A stretch of DNA of 64,000 nucleotides from Wagnerdoeblera sp046292685 (GTDB lineage: Bacteria; Pseudomonadota; Alphaproteobacteria; Rhodobacterales; Rhodobacteraceae), in contig NZ_JBKBQM010000002.1 of NCBI RefSeq assembly GCF_046292685.1, forward strand, positions 62,001 to 126,000, written 5' to 3'. Shown here in pieces: positions 19,060-27,325 of the stretch. The position numbers and the translations under genes are program-made. The number at the start of each line of letters is the position of its first letter. Position 1 is the first letter of the stretch. The notes below the pieces were generated by a model that searched no databases, was not told the DNA's origin, and was given only the letters and a program-made list of their open reading frames with translations.

Positions 19060-20367
19060 TCAGGCGCTGGCCGGGCGCAAGGCGCCCGCCGCGCGCGCCG
19101 GCCGGGTGCGGCGGCTCGCATACCGCGCCATCCCGAAACCTTCGGTATCGATCTGCGGCGCGCGCCCCGACATCATGTCGGCCAGCACCGCGCCCGAACC
19201 GGCGGCCATCGTCCAGCCCAGCGTGCCGTGGCCGGTGTTGGTCCACAGGTTGGCCAGCGGGGTTGCGCCTACTATCGGGGTGCCATCCGGGGTCATCGGC
19301 CGCAGGCCGGTCCAGAAGCTTGCCGACGCCAGGTCGCCTGCGCCGCCGAACAGCTCGCCCACCGACTTTTCCAGCGTCGCACGACGGCGCGGGTTCAGCG
19401 ACAGATCGAACCCGGCGATCTCTGCCAGACCGCCCACGCGGATCCGGTCGCCGAGGCGGGTGATGGCCACCTTGTAGGTTTCGTCCATCACGGTCGAAAC
19501 CGGCGCCCGCGCGGCATCGACGATCGGAAGGGTGATCGAATAACCCTTCACCGGCTCCACCGGCAGGCGCAGGCCCAGCCCTGCCACCAGCCTGGGCGAC
19601 AGCGACCCCAGCGCCAGCACATAGGCATCTGCCACCATCACCCCTTCGGTCGTTTCCACCCCGGTCACGCGGCCCATGCTGGCACCCAGGCCGGTGATGC
19701 CGACGCCGTAGCGGAAGGTCACCCCCATCGCTGCGGCGCGGTCGGCCAGCGCATTGGTGAACTTGAAGCAGTCGCCGGTTTCGTCGCCCGGCAGGCGCAG
19801 GCCACCGGCGATGCGGTCGGCGGCTGCGGCCAGCCCGGGTTCGGCGGCGATGCAGCCGGCGCGGTCCAGCACCTCGAACGGCACGCCGTCGGCCTTCAGC
19901 ACGGCAATGTCCTTTTCGGCCGCAGCCACCTGGGCTTCGGTGCGGAACAGTTGCAGCGTGCCTTGCTGGCGTTCGTCAAAGCGCACGCCGGTTTCGCGGC
20001 GCAGGTCGGTCAGGCAATCGCGGCTGTATTCGGCCAGCCGCACCATGCGGCTCTTGTTGCGCTGGTAGGCCGGGGTGGTGCAGTTCGACAGCATCTCGGC
20101 CAGCCAGCGCAGGCGGCCGGGGTTCAGCGTCGGGTGCAGCACCAGCGGCGCGTGGCGCTGGAACGCCCATTTCAGCGCCTTCAGCGGAATGCCCGGCGCC
20201 GCCCAGGGCGCCGAATAGCCGGGGCTGATTTCGCCTGCATTGGCAAAGCTGGTTTCCAGCGCAGGCCCCGGCTGGCGGTCGATGACCGTCACCTCATGCC
20301 CGGCGCGGGCCAGATACCACGCCTGCGTGACCCCGATGACCCCAGCCCCCAGAACGATGATGCGCAT
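19060..20367 (-). CDS. dadA: D-amino acid dehydrogenase (DadA family)
   Basis: An FAD-dependent dehydrogenase of 435 residues that oxidises D-amino acids (classically D-alanine) at the inner membrane. The dinucleotide-binding motif starts the protein (MRIIVLGAGVIGVTQAWYLA), followed by ETSFANAGEISPGYSAPWAAPG, a DadA hallmark. The C-terminal FAD contact is TNTGHGTLGWTMAAGSG. I chose the ATG at 20367 because GGAG lies nine bases upstream. No alr/dadX racemase is adjacent. The gene is separated from the transglycosylase upstream by 114 bases. Confidence 0.92.
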   Translation of the reverse strand: MRIIVLGAGVIGVTQAWYLARAGHEVTVIDRQPGPALETSFANAGEISPGYSAPWAAPGIPLKALKWAFQRHAPLVLHPTLNPGRLRWLAEMLSNCTTPAYQRNKSRMVRLAEYSRDCLTDLRRETGVRFDERQQGTLQLFRTEAQVAAAEKDIAVLKADGVPFEVLDRAGCIAAEPGLAAAADRIAGGLRLPGDETGDCFKFTNALADRAAAMGVTFRYGVGITGLGASMGRVTGVETTEGVMVADAYVLALGSLSPRLVAGLGLRLPVEPVKGYSITLPIVDAARAPVSTVMDETYKVAITRLGDRIRVGGLAEIAGFDLSLNPRRRATLEKSVGELFGGAGDLASASFWTGLRPMTPDGTPIVGATPLANLWTNTGHGTLGWTMAAGSGAVLADMMSGRAPQIDTEGFGMARYASRRTRPARAAGALRPASA

Positions 20368-20481
20368 GTGCCCGTGCTCCTGTTCGCGTTGCACGGGTTT
20401 TAGCTGCGCCGGGCCGAGATTTCTTCGCGATTTCAGGCGCCGAAAGCGCGCATACTCGAAGTTCTTTGCGCGATATCAGCC

Positions 20482-21108
20482 TTAGCCCGCATATTCCGGC
20501 GGACCATAGGGTTTGGGCGCAACAGTCTTCGGCGAATCGAGCTGGCAATAGGCCTGTTCGCGCGTCCAGGCGGCGATCTCGGCCAGCTTGCTGCGGTTGC
20601 GCATCGGGCCCCAGTCGGCCGCCAACCCGCCCCATCCGCCGGGCCCACCGGCAACCACGCCCGTCGCCTCGACCTGTTCCGATGCGATGTTGACCGCACA
20701 GGCCAGGTTCGAGGCGCCGTCATACAGCGCCCCGGCATCGCAGCCATAGGCGCGCGCCGTGCCCGGGGCGATCTGCAGCAGGCCGCGATATTTGCCGCCT
20801 TCGCCCTTGGCCCGCGGGTTCCAGGTGCTTTCGTGCTCGGCAAGCGCCGAGAACAGCCCGACCCAGAAGGCGCGACGGTCGGCTTCGTTCGCCTTGGTAT
20901 AGGCCGGGCAGAAGGTGGCGATGTCGGCGGGCACGCTTTGCACCAGACGCTTTCCCGTGCCTTTCAGGGCAACCAGCGTGGCCTGCGTCCAGGCACCGGC
21001 TTCGGGGCGGTGGTCCCAGCGGGCGACGGGCACTTCGGCCAGCGCGGGCGAAACGGCAAGAAACCCGAGGGTCAGGGCGGCAGGCAGCAAGCGGGTGACA
21101 GAGGTCAT
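20482..21108 (-). CDS. Secreted lytic transglycosylase, SLT domain
   Basis: A 208-residue exported protein. The signal peptide is MTSVTRLLPAALTLGFLAV followed by SPALA. The SLT-type lysozyme-like domain contains the catalytic glutamate in LAEHESTWNPRAKG, then KYRGLLQIAPGTARAYGC and NLACAVNIASEQV. It should cleave peptidoglycan glycan strands in the periplasm. The protein is short, with no accessory domain, and four cysteines may form disulfides. Neighbours give no hint of a specific machine. Confidence 0.85.
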   Translation of the reverse strand: MTSVTRLLPAALTLGFLAVSPALAEVPVARWDHRPEAGAWTQATLVALKGTGKRLVQSVPADIATFCPAYTKANEADRRAFWVGLFSALAEHESTWNPRAKGEGGKYRGLLQIAPGTARAYGCDAGALYDGASNLACAVNIASEQVEATGVVAGGPGGWGGLAADWGPMRNRSKLAEIAAWTREQAYCQLDSPKTVAPKPYGPPEYAG

Positions 21109-21314
21109 CAATCCGGTCCGATGGCACCGGACCCGAGTGTCCGGCCCGCAAGGGCTGCCTTGCAGGATGGCGGTCTGGCAACCCGCCCCCCTGCCACAGG
21201 CCGGATTCGGGCGGAAAGCCGCCGGTTTGGTCCCGAAATGACCCTTGCAAGGCCCGATTTTCGCCGCCGGGCGCGGCCAGGATGCCAAGACCAGCACCAA
21301 GAAAGACAAGCGCA

Positions 21315-21572
21315 ATGACCTACGTTGCCGATTCCGTCCCGCCAATTCCGCGCGCCAGGCGCCCCTTTCTTCGCATGATTGCCGGGCTGCTGAAGGCCAC
21401 GGCCAACCCGCGCGCCGCGTCGCAGCCCATGCTTGCGCCGCCGTCCAGCGGCCCGGCGGTCGAGGCGCTGGTCGATGCCGATGTCGCGCGCATGGCGCAG
21501 TTCGGCTCCTGGTCGGCGCTGCGCGACGACCTGCGCGCCAGGGCCGAACCGAACCGCAGAAACAGCGCCTGA
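21315..21572 (+). CDS. Small hypothetical protein
   Basis: An 85-residue reading frame just before a larger hypothetical gene (16 bases apart). I do not recognise it. The N-terminal half is basic and Pro/Ala-rich, and the C-terminal half looks helical (VEALVDADVARMAQFGSWSALRDDLRAR). An alternative ATG at 21282 would add 11 residues; the ribosome site is weak at both. Its position and strand suggest an operon with the next gene. Confidence 0.5.
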   Translation: MTYVADSVPPIPRARRPFLRMIAGLLKATANPRAASQPMLAPPSSGPAVEALVDADVARMAQFGSWSALRDDLRARAEPNRRNSA

Positions 21573-21587
21573 TCCCGGAGCACCGCC

Positions 21588-22685
21588 ATGACCGACGCCG
21601 CCCCCTCACGCCTGAAACTGCCCGCCCATACGCTGCGGCTGTCGCTTCCGGTCGGGCAACTGGCGCAAGGCGGGCTGCACCTGGTGCGCAAGCTGGGGTT
21701 GGGCGCGCCCTCGGACCGCCGCCTGCGCACGGCGCTGGACCTGCCGGTGCTGGACAGGGCGCCCGCCGACCTGACGGCGGCCGCCGTGGCAGCCGAGGTC
21801 GGCGCCATGACCGGCACAGGCGACTGGTCGGGCGTGCACGCGCTGATCCACGAGTGGGACATGACGCGCGCCGCCACCCCGCAGGGCGCGCGCAAGGCCC
21901 GGATCGCGGCACATGCGTTGATCGGCGCCGAAGCCGCAGAAGCCTTTGCCGCCCGTGCAGCGGCAGCCCCGCAAGACCCGGTTGCCGCCGCGCTGGCCGC
22001 GCTTGCGCTTCTGCGCGGCGGGCACGATCCCGAACAGGCGGCGCGCTGGATCGACCCGTTCGAGCCGGCGGCCATGGCCTCGCCGCTGCTGGCCGAGGCG
22101 CATTACCGCCTGGCCCGGGCCTGGCCGCAAGGCGGGCACGACCTCGACGACGCCCACGACGACTGGGCCGACCTCGACCCGGCCGATGCCGCCGTCTGGG
22201 AAACCCACGCCGCCCAGCTGATCCGGTCGTCCGAGGGCGATCTTGCCCCCCTGGCGGCAGCGGCCGAGCGTGCAGAGTGGCAAACCGAACGCTGGCTGGG
22301 CAAGGGCGGCTATGCGCTGTTCCTGCTGCCGGTGTTGCCTGCCGCCCCGGCGGTGTGGAACCGCATCGACCCCGAACGTCTTGCCGCTGCCATGCTGGAT
22401 CTGGCGCGACACCGCCACAAGGATCAGGGCGCGGTCAACCGGATCGCGGCCGACTGGGCCCGCCTTGGCGAAACGGCACCCGCGCCGCTGCGGCCGCTGC
22501 TGCGCACCAGTTACCGGCAGCTGCTGGAAGAATGCCTCAACACCCTGGTTCCTGCCGCCTGGGATCTGCCCGAAGCGCAGGCCCGGCGGCGGATCGCCGA
22601 GGCGTTCCTGCCCGAGTTGCGCATCGGGGCCTGCCTGCGCGCCACCCCGGCCGGGCTGCGGCTGTGCGACCCGAGCGCGGCCTGA
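21588..22685 (+). CDS. Hypothetical helical-repeat protein upstream of gatB
   Basis: A 365-residue protein I cannot assign. It is alanine- and leucine-rich with many paired helices (for example HALIHEWDMTRAATPQGARKAR and AAALAALALLRGGHDPEQAARWI), so it could form a TPR-like solenoid. There is no signal peptide or membrane helix. GGAG precedes the ATG. It lies 65 bases before gatB on the same strand. The function is unknown and no catalytic motif is apparent. Confidence 0.72.
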   Translation: MTDAAPSRLKLPAHTLRLSLPVGQLAQGGLHLVRKLGLGAPSDRRLRTALDLPVLDRAPADLTAAAVAAEVGAMTGTGDWSGVHALIHEWDMTRAATPQGARKARIAAHALIGAEAAEAFAARAAAAPQDPVAAALAALALLRGGHDPEQAARWIDPFEPAAMASPLLAEAHYRLARAWPQGGHDLDDAHDDWADLDPADAAVWETHAAQLIRSSEGDLAPLAAAAERAEWQTERWLGKGGYALFLLPVLPAAPAVWNRIDPERLAAAMLDLARHRHKDQGAVNRIAADWARLGETAPAPLRPLLRTSYRQLLEECLNTLVPAAWDLPEAQARRRIAEAFLPELRIGACLRATPAGLRLCDPSAA

Positions 22686-22750
22686 CAAGCATCTTGAAGC
22701 CCCGCGCCCCAGCGACTAGGAACGGCTGACGCCGTCTTGCGGGGAACCCG

Positions 22751-24262
22751 ATGCTTGATCTGACCTTCCAGCCGCCGAAAGCCAAAGTCATCGCCGGGGC
22801 GAAAGCCGACTGGGAACTGGTGATCGGCATGGAGATCCACGCGCAGGTGTCGTCGAACGCCAAGCTGTTTTCCGGCGCCTCGACCGCGTTCGGGGCCGAG
22901 CCGAACTCGAACGTGGCCTTCGTCGATGCCGCGATGCCGGGGATGCTGCCGGTCATCAACGAATTCTGCGTCGAACAGGCGGTGCGCACGGGGCTGGGGC
23001 TGAAGGCGCGCATCAACCTGATGTCGGCCTTCGACCGCAAGAACTATTTCTACCCCGACCTGCCGCAAGGCTACCAGATCAGCCAGCTTTACCACCCGAT
23101 CGTGGGCGAAGGCGAAGTGATCGTCGAGATGGGCCCCGGCATCGCGCGCCGGGTGCGGATCGAACGCATCCATCTGGAACAGGACGCGGGCAAGTCGATT
23201 CACGACATGGACCCGAACCTGTCCTTTGTCGATTTCAACCGCACCGGCGTCGCGCTGATGGAAATTGTCAGCCGCCCCGACATCCGCGGCCCCGAGGAAG
23301 CGGCGGCCTATGTGGCCAAGCTGCGCCAGATCCTGCGCTATCTGGGCACCTGCGACGGCAACATGCAGAACGGCAACCTGCGGGCCGACGTGAACGTGTC
23401 GGTCTGCCGGCCCGGCGCCTACGAAAGCTATCAGGAAACGCAGGATTTCAGCCACCTCGGCACGCGCTGCGAGATCAAGAACATGAACTCCATGCGCTTC
23501 ATCCAGCAGGCCATCGAATACGAGGCGCGCCGCCAGATCGCCATTCTGGAAGACGGCGGCGAAGTGGTGCAGGAAACCCGCCTTTACGACCCCGACAAGG
23601 GCGAAACGCGTTCGATGCGATCCAAGGAGGAAGCGCACGATTACCGCTACTTCCCCGACCCCGACCTTCTGCCGCTGGAGATCGATCAGGCCTGGGTCGA
23701 TGACATCGCCGCCCGGATGCCCGAACTGCCCGACGCCAAGAAGGCGCGGTTCATGGGCGACTACGGCCTGACCGACTATGACGCCAGCGTACTGACCGCC
23801 GAACAGGACGCCGCCGACTATTTCGACGCGGTGGCCCGCGGGCGCGATGGCAAGCAGGCGGCAAACTGGGTCATCAACGAGCTGTTCGGCCGGCTGAACA
23901 AGGAAGGCCGCGGCATCGCCGACAGCCCGGTTTCGGCGGCGCAACTCGGCGGGTTGCTGGACCTGCTGGCCGATCAGACCATCTCGGGCAAGATCGCCAA
24001 GGATCTGTTCGAGGTCCTCTGGACCGAAGGCGGCGACCCGGCCGCCATCGTCGAGGCGCGCGGGATGAAGCAGGTCACCGATACCGGCGCCATCGAGGCC
24101 GCGGTGGACGAGATCATCGCCGCCAACCCCGCGCAGGTCGAAAAGGCCAAGGCCAACGCCAAGCTGGCCGGCTGGTTCGTGGGCCAGGTGATGAAGGCGA
24201 CGGGCGGCAAGGCCAACCCGGCCGCGGTCAATGACCTGGTGATGCGGAAGCTGGGGCTGTAA
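22751..24262 (+). CDS. gatB: Asp-tRNA(Asn)/Glu-tRNA(Gln) amidotransferase subunit B
   Basis: GatB is the kinase/transamidase subunit that converts misacylated Glu-tRNA(Gln) or Asp-tRNA(Asn). The 503-residue product shows LVIGMEIHAQVSSNAKLFSG at the N-terminus, then FDRKNYFYPDLPQGYQISQ, the DFNRTGVALMEIVS block and a YqeY-like tail (AAVNDLVMRKLGL). gatA and gatC are not adjacent, which is common in this order. Its 3' end overlaps the end of the convergent LacI gene by 35 bases. Confidence 0.97.
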   Translation: MLDLTFQPPKAKVIAGAKADWELVIGMEIHAQVSSNAKLFSGASTAFGAEPNSNVAFVDAAMPGMLPVINEFCVEQAVRTGLGLKARINLMSAFDRKNYFYPDLPQGYQISQLYHPIVGEGEVIVEMGPGIARRVRIERIHLEQDAGKSIHDMDPNLSFVDFNRTGVALMEIVSRPDIRGPEEAAAYVAKLRQILRYLGTCDGNMQNGNLRADVNVSVCRPGAYESYQETQDFSHLGTRCEIKNMNSMRFIQQAIEYEARRQIAILEDGGEVVQETRLYDPDKGETRSMRSKEEAHDYRYFPDPDLLPLEIDQAWVDDIAARMPELPDAKKARFMGDYGLTDYDASVLTAEQDAADYFDAVARGRDGKQAANWVINELFGRLNKEGRGIADSPVSAAQLGGLLDLLADQTISGKIAKDLFEVLWTEGGDPAAIVEARGMKQVTDTGAIEAAVDEIIAANPAQVEKAKANAKLAGWFVGQVMKATGGKANPAAVNDLVMRKLGL

Positions 24263-25295
24263 GCCCCGGCGCAGGGCCGCAAGACCCGCGTACCAGCAAC
24301 CGGCAGGCCAGCTCGATGCGCCGCGCCGGCGTGGCGCCGGCCGTCAGCAGGTCGCGCAGCAGATCGACGGCAGCGGCGCCGATATGCTTCATCGGCATTT
24401 CCACGGCACTCAGCGGCGGGCTGGCAAAGGCGCCTTGCGCCAAGCCGTCCATCCCCATCACCGACATGTCCGCCGGCACGCGCAAGCCCAGTGCGGCCAG
24501 CGCCTGCAAGGCCCCCAGGGCCAGACTGTCGCCGGTGGCCAGCACCGCGGTAAAATCACGCCCCCCGGCCCTGATCCGGTCGGTCAGGGCGGCGGCCGCA
24601 AGTTCGGGCAGCCAATCCGCGACCTCGACCACCAGCGACGGGTCGAAGCCCCCCATGCGGTCGCGCCAGCCTTCCATCCGCCGTTCGATGGTGCGCCGCC
24701 CCGGACGGGTCAGCAACAGGATGCGCTGGTGGCCCAGGCGCATCAGATGGTCGGTGGCCAGGGCCGCCGCGGCGCGGTTGCTGGGGGCGACCGACGAAAG
24801 CTGCATGGCCGGATCGTCGCCGTTGACCAGCACCACCGGCTTGCCGAACCCGCGCGCCGCCGCCAGCAGCTCGGGCGAATCGAGCGTCAGCAGCAACACG
24901 CCGGCCACGCGGGCATCGGCCGCCTGTTGCGCCAGGGCCAGCCGCTCGGCCGCGCTGCCGTCATGGGCAAGGGTCACCACCTCGGCGCGCAGCAGGCGGG
25001 CGCGTTCCTCGATGCCTTGCATGACGTTCAGGGTGAACTGGCTGCGCGCATAATCCTGCAAGGCAGCCGGGCTTGCCACCACCAGCAGGTGCTGACCGGC
25101 GAGGGTCGAAGGCAGGGCATAGCGGAACTCCTGCGCCTTTTTCTGGATCCGCTCGGCCAGATCGGCGCGCACCCCGCCCGCCCCCGACAAGGCGCGCGAC
25201 ACGGTGGCCACCGAAACGCCGCAAGCCTCGGCCAGATCCTCCAGCCGGATGCGGCGGGTGGCCTTGTTGCGTTTGCCGGGGGGCGAGGCGCGCAT
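24228..25295 (-). CDS. LacI family transcriptional regulator
   Basis: A 355-residue repressor-type regulator. The N-terminal helix-turn-helix and hinge are RIRLEDLAEACGVSVATVSRALSG (about residues 13-36), followed by a periplasmic-binding-protein-like sensor domain ending near residue 330. The ATG at 25295 has GGAG six bases upstream. The gene is divergent from the uronate operon that starts at 25391. The AT-rich intergenic region contains TTGC-based inverted repeats suitable as operators, so it very likely controls that operon. The inducer is unknown but presumably is a uronate product. Confidence 0.9.
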   Translation of the reverse strand: MRASPPGKRNKATRRIRLEDLAEACGVSVATVSRALSGAGGVRADLAERIQKKAQEFRYALPSTLAGQHLLVVASPAALQDYARSQFTLNVMQGIEERARLLRAEVVTLAHDGSAAERLALAQQAADARVAGVLLLTLDSPELLAAARGFGKPVVLVNGDDPAMQLSSVAPSNRAAAALATDHLMRLGHQRILLLTRPGRRTIERRMEGWRDRMGGFDPSLVVEVADWLPELAAAALTDRIRAGGRDFTAVLATGDSLALGALQALAALGLRVPADMSVMGMDGLAQGAFASPPLSAVEMPMKHIGAAAVDLLRDLLTAGATPARRIELACRLLVRGSCGPAPGLTAPASASPGH

Positions 25296-25309
25296 GGCAG
25301 GCTCCGTGT

Positions 25310-25346
25310 TTGCAAGAATTTTACAGATTGCGCAAATTTTTTGCAA
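25310..25346. promoter_or_regulatory. Candidate LacI-type operator region
   Basis: Within an unusually AT-rich intergenic stretch there is a perfect palindrome TTGCGCAA (25328-25335), flanked by TTGCAA at 25310-25315 and 25341-25346. The centres lie about 19 and 12 bases from the middle one. A central CG palindrome is typical for LacI-family operators. It sits between the divergent regulator and the hydrolase gene. Confidence 0.5.
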
Positions 25347-25390
25347 CCGCATTGTCAAAGGCCAGACATCGCGTTGCCCTTGGGGGGATC

Positions 25391-26488
25391 ATGCAACCGC
25401 AAGCCGACCTGATCCGGCAAAAGCTGGGCCAACTGGTTCAGGGCCTGACCGCGCTGCGCCACGACGGGCGGTTTCACGAACCGAACCTCGACGGAACGGC
25501 CGGCGACTACATCAGCTTCGACAGCTGGGAATGGCCGCAAGGCGTGGGGCTTTACGGCCTGGCGCAACTGTGGCGCCGGCACCGCGACCCGGCCCTGCTG
25601 GCGCTGCTGGAAGGCTGGTATGCCCGGCATCTGGACCGCGGGCTGCCGGGGCTGAACATCAACACCACCGCGCCGATGCTGGCCTTGTCGATGATCTGGG
25701 CCGAAACGCGCGATCCGCGCTGGCAACCCGCGCTGGATGCCTGGGCAAACCGGCTGATGACCGAAGCCCCGCGCACCGAAGAAGGCGGTTTTCAGCACGA
25801 CGTTTCCGACAAGGTGAACCCGGGCGAGCTGTGGGACGACACGCTGTTCATGGCCGGCCTGTTTCTGGCGCGCTATGGCCAGGCTTCGGGCCGCGCCGAA
25901 CTGGTGGACGAAGCGATCCGGCAGTTTCTGGTGCACACCCGCTATCTGTCGGACCCGGAAACCGGGCTGTGGTTCCACGGCTGGACCTTCGAAGGCCGCC
26001 ACAACTTTGCCCGCGCCCGATGGGCGCGCGGCAATGCCTGGGTCACCGCCTGCATCCTCGATCTGTTCGAAACCGGGGTGCTGCCGGGCGGGGTGCAGAT
26101 GTATCTGCAAGGCGTGCTGGAATCGCAGGTGCGCGCCCTGCTGGGCTTGCAGACCGCCAGCGGCGCCTGGCGCACGCTGCTGGACGACCCGACCAGCTAC
26201 GAGGAAATCAGCGCCACTGCTGGCTTTGCCTATGGGCTGCTCAAGGCGGCGCGTCAGGGTATCGGCGGGGCCGACTGGGCGGCGGCCGGATGGCGCGCCC
26301 TGGCCGCGGTGCTGGCCAACATCGACGCCAGCGGCACGGTGCAGAACGTCAGCTACGGCACGCGCATGGGGCACGATCTGCAATTCTACCGCGACATCCC
26401 GCTGCAACCCACCGGCTACGGTCAGGCGCTGGCGATCCTGTGCCTGGTCGAGGCCGAGGGCCAGCTGGCCGTGCAGGAGGCCGCCTGA
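25391..26488 (+). CDS. Unsaturated uronyl hydrolase (GH88/GH105-like)
   Basis: A 365-residue (alpha/alpha)6-barrel glycoside hydrolase resembling GH105 unsaturated rhamnogalacturonyl hydrolases (YteR/YesR type). These hydrate the 4,5-double bond of the non-reducing unsaturated uronate left by polysaccharide lyases. Family-like segments are LWDDTLFMAGLFLARYG, GLWFHGWTFEGRHNFARARWARGNAW and the region ending SYGTRMGHDLQFY. There is no signal peptide, so it acts in the cytoplasm. A GGGGGGA site precedes the ATG. The released 5-dehydro-4-deoxyglucuronate fits the next gene, kduI, whose start overlaps this stop codon. Confidence 0.85.
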   Translation: MQPQADLIRQKLGQLVQGLTALRHDGRFHEPNLDGTAGDYISFDSWEWPQGVGLYGLAQLWRRHRDPALLALLEGWYARHLDRGLPGLNINTTAPMLALSMIWAETRDPRWQPALDAWANRLMTEAPRTEEGGFQHDVSDKVNPGELWDDTLFMAGLFLARYGQASGRAELVDEAIRQFLVHTRYLSDPETGLWFHGWTFEGRHNFARARWARGNAWVTACILDLFETGVLPGGVQMYLQGVLESQVRALLGLQTASGAWRTLLDDPTSYEEISATAGFAYGLLKAARQGIGGADWAAAGWRALAAVLANIDASGTVQNVSYGTRMGHDLQFYRDIPLQPTGYGQALAILCLVEAEGQLAVQEAA

Positions 26489-27315
26489 TGGACATGCGCC
26501 ATGGCGTGAACCCTCTGGATTACCGCACCTGGGATACCGACCGGATGCGGGCCGAATTTCTGGTGCAAGGCGCCTTTGGCGGCGGCCTGCGGCTGACCTA
26601 TACGCATATCGACCGCATGATCGTCGGGGCCGCGGTGCCCGGGGCGGCGCCGCTGACCCTCGGTTCGGGCGCCGATGTCGGCACGCCGCATTTCTTCGAT
26701 GCGCGCGAGGCCGGGGTGGCGAACCTTGGCGCGCCGGGGACGGTCACGGTGGACGGCACCGCCTTTCGGCTTGAAAACCGCGATATCCTTTATGTCGGGC
26801 GCGGGGCGCGGTCGGTGACGTTTGCCAGCGACACGCCCGAGGCGCCGGCGCGGTTCTACCTCAACTCCGTGCCGGCCGGGGCCGAACATCCGCACCGGCT
26901 GATCCGCCGGGCCGAGGCCAAGCCGCTGCATCTGGGCGAGGCGCGCAACTCCAACATCCGCACCCTGCGCATGTATATCCACCCCGAAGTGGCGCCCTCG
27001 TGCCTGCTGCTGATGGGCATTACCGACATGGTCGAAGAGTCGGTCTGGAACACGATGCCGCCCCATGTGCACGACCGGCGGATGGAGGCCTACTGCTATT
27101 TCGATCTGGCGCCCGAGGACCGGGTCGTCAAGCTGGTGGGCACCCCCGAGCACACGCGCAGCCTGATCGTGGCCGATGGCGACATCGTGCTGTCGCCGGC
27201 CTGGTCGATCCACATGGGCGCGGGCACCGGGCCATATGCCTTTGTCTGGGGCATGACCGGGGAAAATCAGGCCTACACCGACGTGATGCCGGTGCCGGTG
27301 GCGCAACTTCGATAG
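26488..27315 (+). CDS. kduI: 5-dehydro-4-deoxy-D-glucuronate isomerase
   Basis: KduI converts 5-keto-4-deoxyuronate to 3-deoxy-D-glycero-2,5-hexodiulosonate in pectin and uronate breakdown. The 275-residue cupin has the metal-binding stretch TMPPHVHDRRMEAYCYFDL and a later histidine in SPAWSIHMGAGTGPYAFVW. Start and upstream stop overlap by one base (TGATG), and AGGAGG lies seven bases upstream, so it is coupled to the hydrolase gene. The following steps (KduD, KdgK, KdgA) are not in this window. Confidence 0.94.
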   Translation: MDMRHGVNPLDYRTWDTDRMRAEFLVQGAFGGGLRLTYTHIDRMIVGAAVPGAAPLTLGSGADVGTPHFFDAREAGVANLGAPGTVTVDGTAFRLENRDILYVGRGARSVTFASDTPEAPARFYLNSVPAGAEHPHRLIRRAEAKPLHLGEARNSNIRTLRMYIHPEVAPSCLLLMGITDMVEESVWNTMPPHVHDRRMEAYCYFDLAPEDRVVKLVGTPEHTRSLIVADGDIVLSPAWSIHMGAGTGPYAFVWGMTGENQAYTDVMPVPVAQLR

Positions 27316-27325
27316 GTTTTCGAAC

